Assembly: GCA_026393975.1 (NCBI GenBank)
Contig: JAPKZD010000013.1
Span: 1 to 64,000 of the forward strand
Source of the DNA: Candidatus Aminicenantota bacterium
GTDB taxonomy: Bacteria; Acidobacteriota; Aminicenantia; Aminicenantales; Saccharicenantaceae
Length of the DNA stretch: 64,000 nucleotides
Direction of reading: 5' to 3'
Of the stretch, positions 41,586 to 51,090 are shown one piece after another. Position 1 is the stretch's first letter. Each line of letters starts with the position of its first letter. A program made the position numbers and the translations under genes. The notes under the pieces are model-generated. The model was not told the origin of the DNA and did not search any database. It saw only the letters and a list, made by a program, of their open reading frames with translations.

Positions 41586-44500
41586 ATGAACATCACTGAA
41601 GTCTGCGTCAAGAAGCCGGTCCTGGCCTGGATGCTCATGGCCGCGACGATCGTCTTCGGCGTCGTGGCCGGCGGCCGGATCGGCATCAGCCAGTTCCCGG
41701 ACGTCGACTTCCCCACGATCAACGTTTCGGCCGTGTGGGAAGGCGCGGCGCCCGAGGTCATGGAGAACGAAGTCGTCGAACCCCTCGAAGAGGCCCTCAT
41801 CCAGATCGAGGGCATCCGGACGATCACCTCGAGCTCCCGCATGGGTTCCTGCAACATCACCGTCGAGATCGAGCTCTCCCGGGACGTCGACCTGGCCCTC
41901 CAGGACGTCCAGGCCAAGGTTTCGCAAGCAGCCCGCAGCCTGCCCCGGGACATGGATCCGCCCACCATCTCCAAGTCCAATCCCGAGGACCAGCCGATCA
42001 TGATGGCCCGGCTGGGCGGCCCCTATCCCCAGCGGGTCCTCAGCGATTACGTCCGTTACGGACTCAAGGAAAAGCTCCAGACGATCCCCGGCATCGGCGA
42101 GATCTCGCTCATGGGAACGCTCGAGCGCAACGTCCGCATCTGGCTCGACGCCGCCCGCCTGGACGAGAAGGGCCTGACGGTCCGCGACGTCATCTCGGCC
42201 CTCCAGCGTGAGCACATCGAGCTGCCCGCCGGCCGGCTGGAGACGCCGGGCCGCGAGGTCAACGTCCGAGTCCTGGGTGAGGCCGTGGACCTCGAGACCC
42301 TGCGTAAGATCGTCATCCGCGAGGTCAGCGGAAGTCCCATCTACCTCAGCGACGTCGGCCTGGTCGAAGACGGCTTCGAGGACGTCCGGCGCATCGCCCG
42401 GGTCGACGGCGGCCCGGCCCAGGGTATCGGCATCAAGAAGCAGCGCGGCGCCAACGCTGTGGCCGTGGCCAAGCAGGTCCGGCTGGCGATCGACGAGTAC
42501 CGCAAGACCCTGCCCGCGGACATGACCGTGGCCGTCACCAACGACAGCACAGAGTTCATTCGCGAATCGGTCAACGAGATCCAGTTCGAGCTCCTCCTCT
42601 CGGTCGTGCTCACGGCCTTCGTCTGCTGGCTCTTCCTCGGGTCGCTGTCGAGCACGCTCAACGTCATCCTGGCCATCCCCATGTCCCTTCTTGGGACGGT
42701 GGCCATCATCTACTTCCTCGGATTCACCTTTAACACGTTCACCCTGCTCGGCCTGGCCCTGGCCGTCGGCATTGTGGTCGACGACGCCATCATGGTCATG
42801 GAGAATATCTTCCGCCACCGCGAGGGTGGCAAAGGCCTCGTGGCGGCGGCGCTCGACGGGACCAAGGAGATCGCTTTCGCCGCCCTGGCCGCCACCCTGG
42901 CCGTCGTGGCCATCTTCATCCCGGTCGTCTTCATGAAGGGCATCATCGGGCGCTATTTCCTCCAGTTCGGCATCACCCTCTGCCTGTGCGTCCTCCTGTC
43001 CTACATCGAGGCCGTGACCTTGGCCCCGGCCCGCTGCTCGCAGTTCCTCAAAACCTCGCGCGAGGGGCGGAACAAGATCGGCCTGGCCGTCGACCGGGCC
43101 TTCAGCCGCCTGGAAGGGTTGTACGGGCGGACCCTCCACCGGGGCCTCCGCCGGCCGGGTCTCGTGCTCGCGCTGGCCGCGATCCTCTTTGCCGTCGCTA
43201 TCGTCGTCTTCATGATCTTGCCGAGCGAGTTCGTCCCTTCCCAGGACCAGAGCCGGGCCATGATCCGCATCCAGACCGCTGTCGGCTCGGACATCACCGA
43301 GACCGATTCGCTACTCATCAGGGCCGAGGACCTCGTCCGCTCCCACCCCGAAGTCCTCCAGACGTTCAGCTTCGTGGGCGGCGGGAGTGCCGTCAATGCG
43401 GGCATGATCTACGTCACTCTGGTGCCGCCGAAAGAGCGGAAGATGGACCAGGCCGCGTTCTCGGCCATCCTCCGGCGCGAGCTCAATGCCATCCCCGGCC
43501 TGCGGGCCGTCATCCAGGACACCTCTCAGCAGGGATTTACCGCCCAGCGGGGTTTTCCGATCGAGTTCTCGGTGCGCGGCGCCGACTGGGCTCAGCTCGT
43601 GCCGCTCAGCCAGAAGATCATGGACGACCTGGGCGCGAGCGGGGCCGTCGTCGACCTCGATTCGGACTACCGGGTCGGCATGCCCGAGCTGCAGGTCTCG
43701 CCGGACCGGGCCGTGTCCGCCGACGTCGGCGTCTCCGTCGACGACGTGGCCACGACCATCAACGCCCTCGTCGGCGGCATCCGGGTCGGCAAGTACAGCT
43801 CGGGCGGCCGCCGGCTCGACGTCCGGCTCAAGCTCATGGCCGGGCAGCGGTCGCGGCCGGAGGATATCTCCCGCCTGCGCGTCCGGGCCCGGAACGGCGA
43901 GCTCGTCCCCTTGTCCTCGCTCGTCATTTTTGAGGAGAAGGCCGCCCTCCAGGCCATCACCCGGCGCGACCGGGAGCGAGCGATCTCCATCTACGCCAAC
44001 GTCGCCCCGGGCCATTCCCAGTCGGAAGCCCTGCGGATCATCGAGGGCCTCGGCCGGACCATGCCGGTCGGCAACCGGGTCGTCCTGGGGGGATCGAGCA
44101 TGGCCTTTCGCGAGTCCATGGGCAGCCTGCTGTTCGCGATGTTCCTGGGCATCCTCATCGCCTATATGATCCTGGCCTCGCAGTTCAACTCGTTCAAGGA
44201 CCCGGTGACGATCATCACCATCCTGCCGCTCTCGGTCGCCGGGGCGGCCTTCGCCCTGCTCGTCACGCGCCAGTCCCTGAACATCTTCAGCATGATCGGC
44301 CTGCTCCTGCTCATGGGCATTGTCAAAAAGAACTCCATCATCCTGGTCGATTACGCCAACGCGTTCAAGGCGAAGGGTTTTGGGGCGAAGGAGGCGATGG
44401 AAAAAGCCGGGCCTATCCGGCTGAGGCCCATCTTGATGACGGCCACGGCGACCTTGATGGCGGCCATCCCGCCGGCCCTCGGCATCGGCTCGGGATCCGA

Positions 44501-44657
44501 GATCCGGATGCCCATGGCCATCGCCGTCATCGGCGGCCTGATCCTGTCGACCATTCTGAGCCTGGTCGTCGTACCGGCGTTTTATGTGGTCTCCGACAAG
44601 CTGGCGAAAAAGAAGAAAACGGCTGAAGTCCCCGAGGCCCAGAAGGCCGAAGCCTAA
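41586..44657 (+). CDS. RND-family efflux pump, inner-membrane subunit
   Basis: 1023 residues, standard length for AcrB/MexB/MdtB-type (HAE-1) pumps. N-terminal TM1 (VLAWMLMAATIVFGVVAGGR), porter domains, then a block of membrane helices with the proton-relay pair in GIVVDDAIMVMENIF, repeated in the second half with NSIILVDYAN. The periplasmic porter segment includes SSRMGSCNITVEIELSRDVD. Exports amphipathic compounds with proton import. The substrate cannot be told from the sequence, and there is no regulator gene in the operon. Confidence 0.95.
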   Translation: MNITEVCVKKPVLAWMLMAATIVFGVVAGGRIGISQFPDVDFPTINVSAVWEGAAPEVMENEVVEPLEEALIQIEGIRTITSSSRMGSCNITVEIELSRDVDLALQDVQAKVSQAARSLPRDMDPPTISKSNPEDQPIMMARLGGPYPQRVLSDYVRYGLKEKLQTIPGIGEISLMGTLERNVRIWLDAARLDEKGLTVRDVISALQREHIELPAGRLETPGREVNVRVLGEAVDLETLRKIVIREVSGSPIYLSDVGLVEDGFEDVRRIARVDGGPAQGIGIKKQRGANAVAVAKQVRLAIDEYRKTLPADMTVAVTNDSTEFIRESVNEIQFELLLSVVLTAFVCWLFLGSLSSTLNVILAIPMSLLGTVAIIYFLGFTFNTFTLLGLALAVGIVVDDAIMVMENIFRHREGGKGLVAAALDGTKEIAFAALAATLAVVAIFIPVVFMKGIIGRYFLQFGITLCLCVLLSYIEAVTLAPARCSQFLKTSREGRNKIGLAVDRAFSRLEGLYGRTLHRGLRRPGLVLALAAILFAVAIVVFMILPSEFVPSQDQSRAMIRIQTAVGSDITETDSLLIRAEDLVRSHPEVLQTFSFVGGGSAVNAGMIYVTLVPPKERKMDQAAFSAILRRELNAIPGLRAVIQDTSQQGFTAQRGFPIEFSVRGADWAQLVPLSQKIMDDLGASGAVVDLDSDYRVGMPELQVSPDRAVSADVGVSVDDVATTINALVGGIRVGKYSSGGRRLDVRLKLMAGQRSRPEDISRLRVRARNGELVPLSSLVIFEEKAALQAITRRDRERAISIYANVAPGHSQSEALRIIEGLGRTMPVGNRVVLGGSSMAFRESMGSLLFAMFLGILIAYMILASQFNSFKDPVTIITILPLSVAGAAFALLVTRQSLNIFSMIGLLLLMGIVKKNSIILVDYANAFKAKGFGAKEAMEKAGPIRLRPILMTATATLMAAIPPALGIGSGSEIRMPMAIAVIGGLILSTILSLVVVPAFYVVSDKLAKKKKTAEVPEAQKAEA

Positions 44658-44698
44658 TGGGGTCAGACCATAGAAACAAAGAATATTATCAATGACTT

Positions 44699-44717
44699 AG
44701 GGCCATTTTTCGGCCCT
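44699..44717 (+). terminator. Possible terminator after the efflux operon
   Basis: AGGGCC (44699-44704), loop ATTTTTC, GGCCCT (44712-44717). No T-run follows directly, so this is weak. The surrounding 44658-44798 has nothing else I can name. Confidence 0.35.
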
Positions 44718-44798
44718 TAAACGGCCTAAAAGCGGTGTTTTTGGGCCCGAAAATGAAGCCTCGGGTCCAGAGGCGATGGCTCCTTTGACCGCGAGACG

Positions 44799-45398
44799 TC
44801 AGGCCTTCTTATCGGACGCACCGGGCTTGGTGATGGGCAGACCCTTTTTGCAGAACGGGCAGGCGTCGGGTTCGAAGGCCTCGACCTTGAGGGCGAGGAG
44901 GCTGCCGACGGGCTTCCCTTCGACCGGGACGGCGCCGGCGCTCCTATCGACGAGGACGTAGATCCCGGCGACCGCGACCTGCCGCTCGCGCAGGCAGGCG
45001 ACGACCTCCTGGATCGAGCCGCCCGTCGTCAGGATGTCCTCGACGATGACGGCGCGCGAGACGTCGAGCCCCGAGAAGCCCGAGCGGATGGACATTTTCT
45101 CGTCGGCGCGCTGGGTGAAGGCGAACTTCTTGCCGAGCTTGAGGGCGGCCAGGAAGCCGATAGCGATGGCGCCGAAGGCGGGCGAGACAACGTAATCGAA
45201 ATCGGGCACCTCGCGCCGGATCTTGGCGGCGAGGAGGTCGACGATCTTGTCGAGGGCGGCCGGCTTCTCGATGAGTCGGATCTTTTCGAAATACCACTCG
45301 GAGTGTTTGCCCGAGGTCAGCTTGAAATGGCCCTGGAGCAGGGCGTCGCATTCCTTGAAGAGGTTGAGGACGATCGCGTTTTCCGCAGTCTGGGTCAT
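44799..45398 (-). CDS. pyrE: Orotate phosphoribosyltransferase
   Basis: 199 residues. Type I phosphoribosyltransferase with the PRPP-binding motif VIVEDILTTGGSI (about 116-128), GHFKLTSGKHSEWYFEK near the N-terminus and VVSPAFGAIAIGF. Transfers ribose-5-phosphate from PRPP to orotate, forming OMP in pyrimidine synthesis. The tail CPFCKKGLPITKPG adds a CxxC as in a subset of PyrE proteins. AAGGAGGG lies before the ATG. No other pyr gene is adjacent. Confidence 0.95.
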   Translation of the reverse strand: MTQTAENAIVLNLFKECDALLQGHFKLTSGKHSEWYFEKIRLIEKPAALDKIVDLLAAKIRREVPDFDYVVSPAFGAIAIGFLAALKLGKKFAFTQRADEKMSIRSGFSGLDVSRAVIVEDILTTGGSIQEVVACLRERQVAVAGIYVLVDRSAGAVPVEGKPVGSLLALKVEAFEPDACPFCKKGLPITKPGASDKKA

Positions 45399-45439
45399 GG
45401 CGGCCCTCCTTCTTCGTCTAGGGTACCGGTGGAAAAGCG

Positions 45440-45468
45440 ATTATATCGGGATTAGCGGGATGGGACAA
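45440..45468 (-). promoter_or_regulatory. pyrE promoter
   Basis: On the minus strand TTGTCC (45468-45463), 17-bp spacer, TATAAT (45445-45440). Leader of about 35 bases. Confidence 0.6.
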
Positions 45469-45546
45469 GTTCTCTCTTCCTTGCGGCCGGCTGGAAAATG
45501 TGCTAAACGGGGAGCGGGAAAATGACCTATCCAGGAGCGGTCGCCT

Positions 45547-45954
45547 ATGGCCAACGAATTCCGTGATGACCGTTTATGCTTCGTCTGCGGCGAGAAGAAC
45601 GCGGCCGGGCTGAAGCTCCGCATCCGGACGGATTCGGAGCGCGGGGAGTCGACGGCTGATGTGATATTTCCGGAGCATCTCCAGGGATGGGCGAAGATCG
45701 TCCACGGCGGGCTCTTGGCGACCGTCCTCGACGAGGCCATGATCTACGCCGCCGGGGCGAGGGGCCTCAAATGTGTTACCGGCGAGATGACGGTCCGCTT
45801 CGTGAAGCCGGCCTCGACCTGTGTGGCCTATACGCTCAGGGGCCGGTTCGTCGAGGACCAGGGGCGCATCGTTCTCGCCGAAAGCGCGCTCCTCGATGGC
45901 GAGGGCCATGAGGTCGCCCGGGCGGTGGGCAAGCTTTTTAAAACAAGAACATAG
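45547..45954 (+). CDS. Hotdog-fold thioesterase (PaaI/YbgC-like)
   Basis: 135 residues. The N-terminal CFVCGEKNAAGLKLRI is the CxxC form found in PaaI-like hotdog proteins. The hotdog helix and catalytic-type loop read GWAKIVHGGLLATVLDEAMI. Hydrolyses acyl-CoA or related thioesters. AGGAG precedes the ATG. It converges on the TauE-type permease gene with one base between stops. Confidence 0.85.
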   Translation: MANEFRDDRLCFVCGEKNAAGLKLRIRTDSERGESTADVIFPEHLQGWAKIVHGGLLATVLDEAMIYAAGARGLKCVTGEMTVRFVKPASTCVAYTLRGRFVEDQGRIVLAESALLDGEGHEVARAVGKLFKTRT

Positions 45955-45955
45955 C

Positions 45956-46735
45956 TCAAAAGAAAAAGAAGCGGGCGGCGACGAAAATGAGAAAGATCCC
46001 GTAAAGGAGCTTGACCGTCCTCGAGGACAGGCTGATGGTGATGCAGGCGCCGAAGACGGTGCCCATAAACAGGCCCAGAGCGATCCAGGCCGCGGCGGTG
46101 AGGTCGAGAGTTCCGGCGTTGTAATAATAAAGAACCCCGGGCAGGCCGAAGGGGAAGAGGATGGCCCCGAGAGATGTGGCGATGGCCCGCTTGGCGGGAT
46201 AGTGAAGGACCAGGGTCAGCATCGGGACGATGATGTTGCCGCCGCCGATGCCGAACATACCGGCCATGACTCCAGCCAGCGCGCCGATGCCGACGAGCGC
46301 GTAGGCGGAAGGCCGTGGGTTCGCCTCGGGCTCGGGTTTGGCCGCGGCCGCACGCCCGCGAAAGCGCTGGACACGCCGGACCGGGTCGATGAAGTTCCAG
46401 CCGACATAGAGACAGAACACGGCGAAGAATTTCCGCATGAGGTCGACCGGGAGTGTGTTGGCCAGCCAAGCCCCGACGATGACCGACGTCAGAAGTCCGG
46501 CGGCTATGAACGCCGACGCCCGCAGGTCGATGATGCGCGCCTTGTAGTAGGCGACGACGCCGAGGATGCCGACGGGAAGGAGGATCGCCGCGAGCGACGT
46601 CCCCGTCGCCTTGACGAGAGGGAATCCGGACAACAGGATGAGCGCCGGGACGATGATGATGCCGCCGCCTATTCCGAACAGTCCGGCGAATACACCCGCC
46701 GCGGCGCCGACGAGGATGAGCCACGGTCCGCTCAT
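45956..46735 (-). CDS. TauE/SafE-family membrane permease
   Basis: 259 residues, about eight membrane helices in two repeats. Both repeats carry the family glycine-rich motif (GVFAGLFGIGGGIIIVPALI near 14-33 and GVMAGMFGIGGGNIIVPMLT near 150-170). The family exports sulfite or organosulfur anions. The substrate here is unknown. The start codon is 7 bp after a perfect TATAAT, suggesting leaderless expression. Confidence 0.88.
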   Translation of the reverse strand: MSGPWLILVGAAAGVFAGLFGIGGGIIIVPALILLSGFPLVKATGTSLAAILLPVGILGVVAYYKARIIDLRASAFIAAGLLTSVIVGAWLANTLPVDLMRKFFAVFCLYVGWNFIDPVRRVQRFRGRAAAAKPEPEANPRPSAYALVGIGALAGVMAGMFGIGGGNIIVPMLTLVLHYPAKRAIATSLGAILFPFGLPGVLYYYNAGTLDLTAAAWIALGLFMGTVFGACITISLSSRTVKLLYGIFLIFVAARFFFF

Positions 46736-46742
46736 GCCCGCG

Positions 46743-46771
46743 ATTATAATTGATTCGTTGCTTGGCTACAA
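46743..46771 (-). promoter_or_regulatory. Promoter of the TauE-type gene (leaderless type)
   Basis: On the minus strand TTGTAG (46771-46766), 17-bp spacer, TATAAT (46748-46743), then 7 bp to the ATG. Confidence 0.55.
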
Positions 46772-46954
46772 TAATGTATTGATAAATAACAAATTAGGCA
46801 AAAAAGAGGCCTGGTTTTGGGCTTAGGAGGCCCATTTTTGCCCCAAAAACGCTGTGGTGAGATTGCTATTGACCAGCCTGACCTCTAGATTGCGATCGTC
46901 TTGTCGTGATATTGTCTGTTCGCGTTTTTTGTCTCCCGCGATACAGGAGGTCCC

Positions 46955-48988
46955 ATGAGAACGAGAACTCATCCATCCCTTTCGGCCGCCCTCATCGTCC
47001 TCTTCGCCCTCGCCCTCTCCGGCTGCCGCGCCCGCCCCGCCGCGCCGGCCGCCCTCGACTACCCCATCCGTCCCATCCCGTTCACCCAGGTCAAGCTCAC
47101 CGACTCCTTCTGGGCGCCGCGCCTCGAAACGAACCGCACGGTCTCCGTCCCCTACGCCCTCCGGATGAACGAGGAGACGGGCCGCGTCGACAATTTCCGC
47201 AAGGCCGCCCGCCTCATGACCGGCCCCCACAAGGGCCGGCGCTTCAACGATTCCGACGTCTACAAAGCCATGGAAGCGGCCGCCTACACCCTTCGCCTTT
47301 ACCCCGACGCCGGCCTCGAGAAGACCCTCGACGACCTCATCGCCCTCATCGGCCAGGCCCAGGAACCCGACGGCTACCTGTTCACGGCACGGACGAACGA
47401 CCCCGCCCATCCCGCTCCCGGCTCCGGCCCCGAGCGCTGGTCGAACCTCCGTGTCAGCCACGAACTCTTCAACGTCGGCCATATGTACGAGGCGGCCGTG
47501 GCCCATTTCCAGGCCACCGGCAAGCATTCGTTCCTGGCCATCGCCGAGAAGAACGCCGGCCTCCTCCTCCGCACTTTTGGCCCGGGCCCCGGCCAGCGTC
47601 GCGCCTTCCCCGGCCACCAGGAGATCGAGATCGGCCTCTCTAAGCTCTTCCGGGCCACCGGGAACCGCGCCTATCTCGACTTGGCCAAGTTCTTCCTCGA
47701 CGAGCGCGGTCATTATTTCGGCGGCGAAAAGCACGCCCCGGGCGACCCTTTTTCCGTCTATGATTCCGACGAGTACATTCAAAACCACAAGCCCGTGCTC
47801 GAGCAGGACGAGGCTGTGGGTCATGCCGTCCGGGCCATGTACATGTACTCGGGCATGGCCGACGTCGCCGCCCTCGGCGGGTATCCGGAATACGTCGCGG
47901 CCATCGACCGGCTCTGGCAGAACGTCGCCGGCAAGAAACAGTACCTGACCGGCGGAGTCGGGGCTCGCGGCGGGTCCGAGGCCTTCGGTGATGCTTACGA
48001 ACTACCGAACGCCGAAGCGTATACCGAGACGTGCGCGGCCATCGGCAACGCCCTCTGGAACTACCGCCTCTTCCTTCTCCACGGCGAGTCAAAATACATG
48101 GACGTCTTCGAGCGCGTCCTCTACAACGGGCTCCTCTCCGGTGTCTCCCTCAGCGGCGACCGTTTCTTCTACCAGAACCCGCTCGAGTCGGCCGGCAGCT
48201 ATGAGCGTAGTCCTTGGTTCGAGGTCGCCTGCTGTCCGCCGAACATGACCCGCTTCCTGCCCTCGCTTCCGGGCTACGTTTACGCGACGAAAGAGGACAC
48301 CGTCTTCGTCAACCTGTTCATCGCCGGGGAAGGGACGATCGACCTCGGCGGCCGGGCCGTCACGCTCACCCAGGAAACGCGCTATCCCTGGGACGGCGCG
48401 GTCAAGCTGATCGTTTCTCCCGCGCTGCCCGGCGAGTTCGAGCTGGTCCTCCGCATCCCCGGCTGGGCCGGGAACGAGGCCATGCCGACCGACCTCTATA
48501 GATTTCTCGATGTGAGCGCCGAACGTCCGGCCCTGAAAGTCAACGGCAAAGCCGCGGCCCTGGATATTCGTGACGGCTATGCCCGCATCCGCCGGACTTG
48601 GAAAAATGGGGACACCCTCGAGCTCTCACTTCCCATGCCCGTGCGCCGCGTCGTCGCCCACGATTCCGTGGCCGATGACAGCGGCCGTGTCGCCCTCCAG
48701 CGCGGCCCGGTCGTCTTCGCCGCCGAGGGAGTGGACAACGGCGGCGGTGTTTTTGACTTTTTCCTCCCGGACGGCGCGGCCCTCGGCGCGGAATTCCGGC
48801 CGGACCTCCTCAACGGCGTCGTCGTCATCACGGGGAATGCGGCCTCGGCGTCAAAGAGCGGCCGGCCCTTCGTCGCCGTCCCTTATTACGCCTGGGCCAA
48901 TCGGGGCCCCGGGCAGATGCTGGTCTGGCTGCCGCGCACGGCCGCCGCCGTGAGGCCCGCCAAGTCCGTCAATATGAAGGTCGATTAA
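46955..48988 (+). CDS. GH127-family (DUF1680) glycoside hydrolase, lipoprotein
   Basis: 677 residues with a lipobox LALSGC. ACAGGAGG lies just before the ATG. The (alpha/alpha)6 catalytic region has the zinc/cysteine site of beta-L-arabinofuranosidases: Glu and Cys in YTETCAA and the Cys pair in VACCPPN. The family cleaves beta-L-arabinofuranosides by a cysteine nucleophile. C-terminal beta-domains follow. Convergent with a second, divergent family member, 9 bp from stop to stop. Confidence 0.9.
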   Translation: MRTRTHPSLSAALIVLFALALSGCRARPAAPAALDYPIRPIPFTQVKLTDSFWAPRLETNRTVSVPYALRMNEETGRVDNFRKAARLMTGPHKGRRFNDSDVYKAMEAAAYTLRLYPDAGLEKTLDDLIALIGQAQEPDGYLFTARTNDPAHPAPGSGPERWSNLRVSHELFNVGHMYEAAVAHFQATGKHSFLAIAEKNAGLLLRTFGPGPGQRRAFPGHQEIEIGLSKLFRATGNRAYLDLAKFFLDERGHYFGGEKHAPGDPFSVYDSDEYIQNHKPVLEQDEAVGHAVRAMYMYSGMADVAALGGYPEYVAAIDRLWQNVAGKKQYLTGGVGARGGSEAFGDAYELPNAEAYTETCAAIGNALWNYRLFLLHGESKYMDVFERVLYNGLLSGVSLSGDRFFYQNPLESAGSYERSPWFEVACCPPNMTRFLPSLPGYVYATKEDTVFVNLFIAGEGTIDLGGRAVTLTQETRYPWDGAVKLIVSPALPGEFELVLRIPGWAGNEAMPTDLYRFLDVSAERPALKVNGKAAALDIRDGYARIRRTWKNGDTLELSLPMPVRRVVAHDSVADDSGRVALQRGPVVFAAEGVDNGGGVFDFFLPDGAALGAEFRPDLLNGVVVITGNAASASKSGRPFVAVPYYAWANRGPGQMLVWLPRTAAAVRPAKSVNMKVD

Positions 48989-48997
48989 CGGGCCGGA

Positions 48998-50950
48998 TTA
49001 CCTCGCCCGGCGGGGCGGCTCGGCCAACTGCCAATAGATCGCGTAGCGCTCTCCGAAGAGCTTGTAGAAGGGGACGAGCGTGACGTCGTTGGGCTTACCG
49101 GCGCCCTCCGTCCGGAAGGTCAGGGGTTTGCCGGCGACGGGCTTGATCCAGGCTTCGAGAGGCACATTGTCCTTGACGTCGAACTTGGGGACGGCTACGG
49201 GATCTCCTTCCGGGCCGTATTTCCCGTAGACCTTGTCCTCGCTCAGTCCTTCGGCTCCACCGAGAGCGCCGGCGAGGACGATCGGCCCGTAGAGGATGGC
49301 GGCGACGTCCGGCCGGTCGGGCAGGCGCTCGAGCCGGAGCTTCATGGGCAGGTCGACCTCGATACGGTCGCCGTTTTTCCACGTCCGCGCGATCGTCAGG
49401 TAGCTTGACGGGCTAGCCGAAGCCTCGTGCCTTTTTCCGTTGATCTTGACGGAGCAAACGCCGGCGATCCAACCCGGTACCCGGATGCGGAGGGCGAGCG
49501 CGACCGGTTTCGCCGCGCCGATTATGAGCGTCGTCTTCGGCTCTTCGGGGAAGCGCGTCTCCTGACGGACCTTGACGCCTTTTTCCTTCCAGTCGAGCTC
49601 AGAGGCGATGAACAGGTTGACGAAAAGGCCACCGCCGTCCTGGAAGTAGATGCTGTCGCCGTACTTGGCGTGGTTTTCCATCCCCGTCCCCGTACAGCAC
49701 CAGAACGAGTCGTAGGGCTTCATGAACGTCTTGAACATGCCCGGCAGCATCGGGACGTAGTACATCATCATGGCGTCGCTGGGGTTCTGGGTCGGGAGGA
49801 TGCCGTTCCAGAGGGCCCGCTCGTAATAATCGGCGTATTTCGCCGCCGCTTCCCAGCTGAAGAGGTGGCGCGTGAGCTTCAGCATGTTGTATGTGCAGCA
49901 GGACTCGTGGCTGTTGCGGCCGAGCTCCTCGTAGAGCTGGTAGGGGTCGGACTCCCAAGCCTCGTTGTCGCTTGTCCCGCCCGTGACGAAACTCCGGGCG
50001 CCGGTGACCTCGTTCCAGAAGAAGGTCGCGATGGCGCGGAGGACGGGCTCGCCGGTCATCTCGTACTCGCGGGCCGCGCCGATGATGTTCGGGATGAAGG
50101 AGTTGACGTGCTCGCCTTTCATCTTATCGACGGAATGGGACAGGGGCTCGGTGTATTTGCGCTCGTCGAAGCGCCGGGCCGTGGCCAAGTAGTCGGCCTT
50201 GCCCGTGATCGCGTAGAGGTTGGCCAGGACCTCGTTCATCCCGCCCTGTTCGGTGAAGTTGAGGACGCGCTCCATGTGGGCCCGGTCGGACTTGTCGGTC
50301 CGCGACTTGACCCAGCGGGCCATCCCCTCGACGACCTCGAGCGCCTGGCGGCTGTCGCAATACTCGAACATGTCGACGAGTCCGGCCATGATCTTGTGGA
50401 GCGTGTAATAGGGTGCCCAGACGCTGCGGACGGACTCGACGCGGTCGAAGAATGTTTCTGGGAAGGCGCTGAGGTAGCCCGAAGGACCGAAGGCCTTCTG
50501 ACACTCAGCCAGGGCCGCGACGACGGCGTCGGCCTTGGCTTTGACCCGCGCATCGCCCGTCGAGGCGAACATCAGGGCCGAGGCGGAAAGAAAGTGGCCG
50601 ATCGTGTGGCCGCGGAGCTCGACGTCGGCCTTCTCCCAGCCGCCGTAGGCCTCCGCCGTGGACGGGAGCCCCGCCGTGACCCGGAACATGTGGAGCAGGC
50701 GGTCGTTGTCGAGGCTCAACATGTAACCGAGGTCGCGCTCCATGGCCGTCTTGAAGGGGCCGTCGAGAAGCTGGACATTCTTCAGGCTGAAGGGATAGGC
50801 TTCGACCGGGACGGCCGGTTTGACCGAGGCCGCCGCGAACATGGTATCGGTGAGCGCCGCTTTGTCTTGGGGCCCGCCGGCCGCGGCCAACGACAGCACG
50901 ACGCAAACGACGAGGATGACGCTAGAAACGGACCTGCGAGGGACTCTCAT
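48998..50950 (-). CDS. GH127/GH146-like (DUF1680) glycoside hydrolase, secreted
   Basis: 650 residues with a signal peptide (about 1-25). It belongs to the same broad family as its neighbour but to another branch: GHTIGHFLSASALMFAST, HESCCTYNMLKLTRHLF and FWCCTGTGMENHAKYGDSI. The Glu/Cys and Cys-Cys zinc site is intact. Likely beta-L-arabinofuranosidase or a related activity. Start chosen for the AGGAGGTTCC element directly before the ATG. Confidence 0.9.
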   Translation of the reverse strand: MRVPRRSVSSVILVVCVVLSLAAAGGPQDKAALTDTMFAAASVKPAVPVEAYPFSLKNVQLLDGPFKTAMERDLGYMLSLDNDRLLHMFRVTAGLPSTAEAYGGWEKADVELRGHTIGHFLSASALMFASTGDARVKAKADAVVAALAECQKAFGPSGYLSAFPETFFDRVESVRSVWAPYYTLHKIMAGLVDMFEYCDSRQALEVVEGMARWVKSRTDKSDRAHMERVLNFTEQGGMNEVLANLYAITGKADYLATARRFDERKYTEPLSHSVDKMKGEHVNSFIPNIIGAAREYEMTGEPVLRAIATFFWNEVTGARSFVTGGTSDNEAWESDPYQLYEELGRNSHESCCTYNMLKLTRHLFSWEAAAKYADYYERALWNGILPTQNPSDAMMMYYVPMLPGMFKTFMKPYDSFWCCTGTGMENHAKYGDSIYFQDGGGLFVNLFIASELDWKEKGVKVRQETRFPEEPKTTLIIGAAKPVALALRIRVPGWIAGVCSVKINGKRHEASASPSSYLTIARTWKNGDRIEVDLPMKLRLERLPDRPDVAAILYGPIVLAGALGGAEGLSEDKVYGKYGPEGDPVAVPKFDVKDNVPLEAWIKPVAGKPLTFRTEGAGKPNDVTLVPFYKLFGERYAIYWQLAEPPRRAR

Positions 50951-51033
50951 GGAACCTCCTGAAAAGCTTCGGCAGGGCTGCGAACGCCCCGAATTCCCGA
51001 AGGCGCCTCATTAGTAACATCGGGCCCGCCCCC

Positions 51034-51063
51034 TGTCAATCCGGGGGGAGATTCGTTTATAAT
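51034..51063 (+). promoter_or_regulatory. Candidate promoter of the large secreted protein
   Basis: TGTCAA (51034-51039), 18-bp spacer, TATAAT (51058-51063). The -35 is poor. Predicted start about 20 bases before ATG 51091. Confidence 0.4.
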
Positions 51064-51090
51064 CCCGTTATGCCCCTCAAGGAGGCTCCC

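Noticed and set aside
40317-43139. Very long minus-strand open frame opposite the efflux genes
   Set aside because: It mirrors codon positions of the RND genes; the product is Asp/Gly/Arg-rich with no motif.
44658-44669. TGGGGTCAGACC as an IS or repeat-element remnant
   Set aside because: No second copy or partner repeat was seen in the window.
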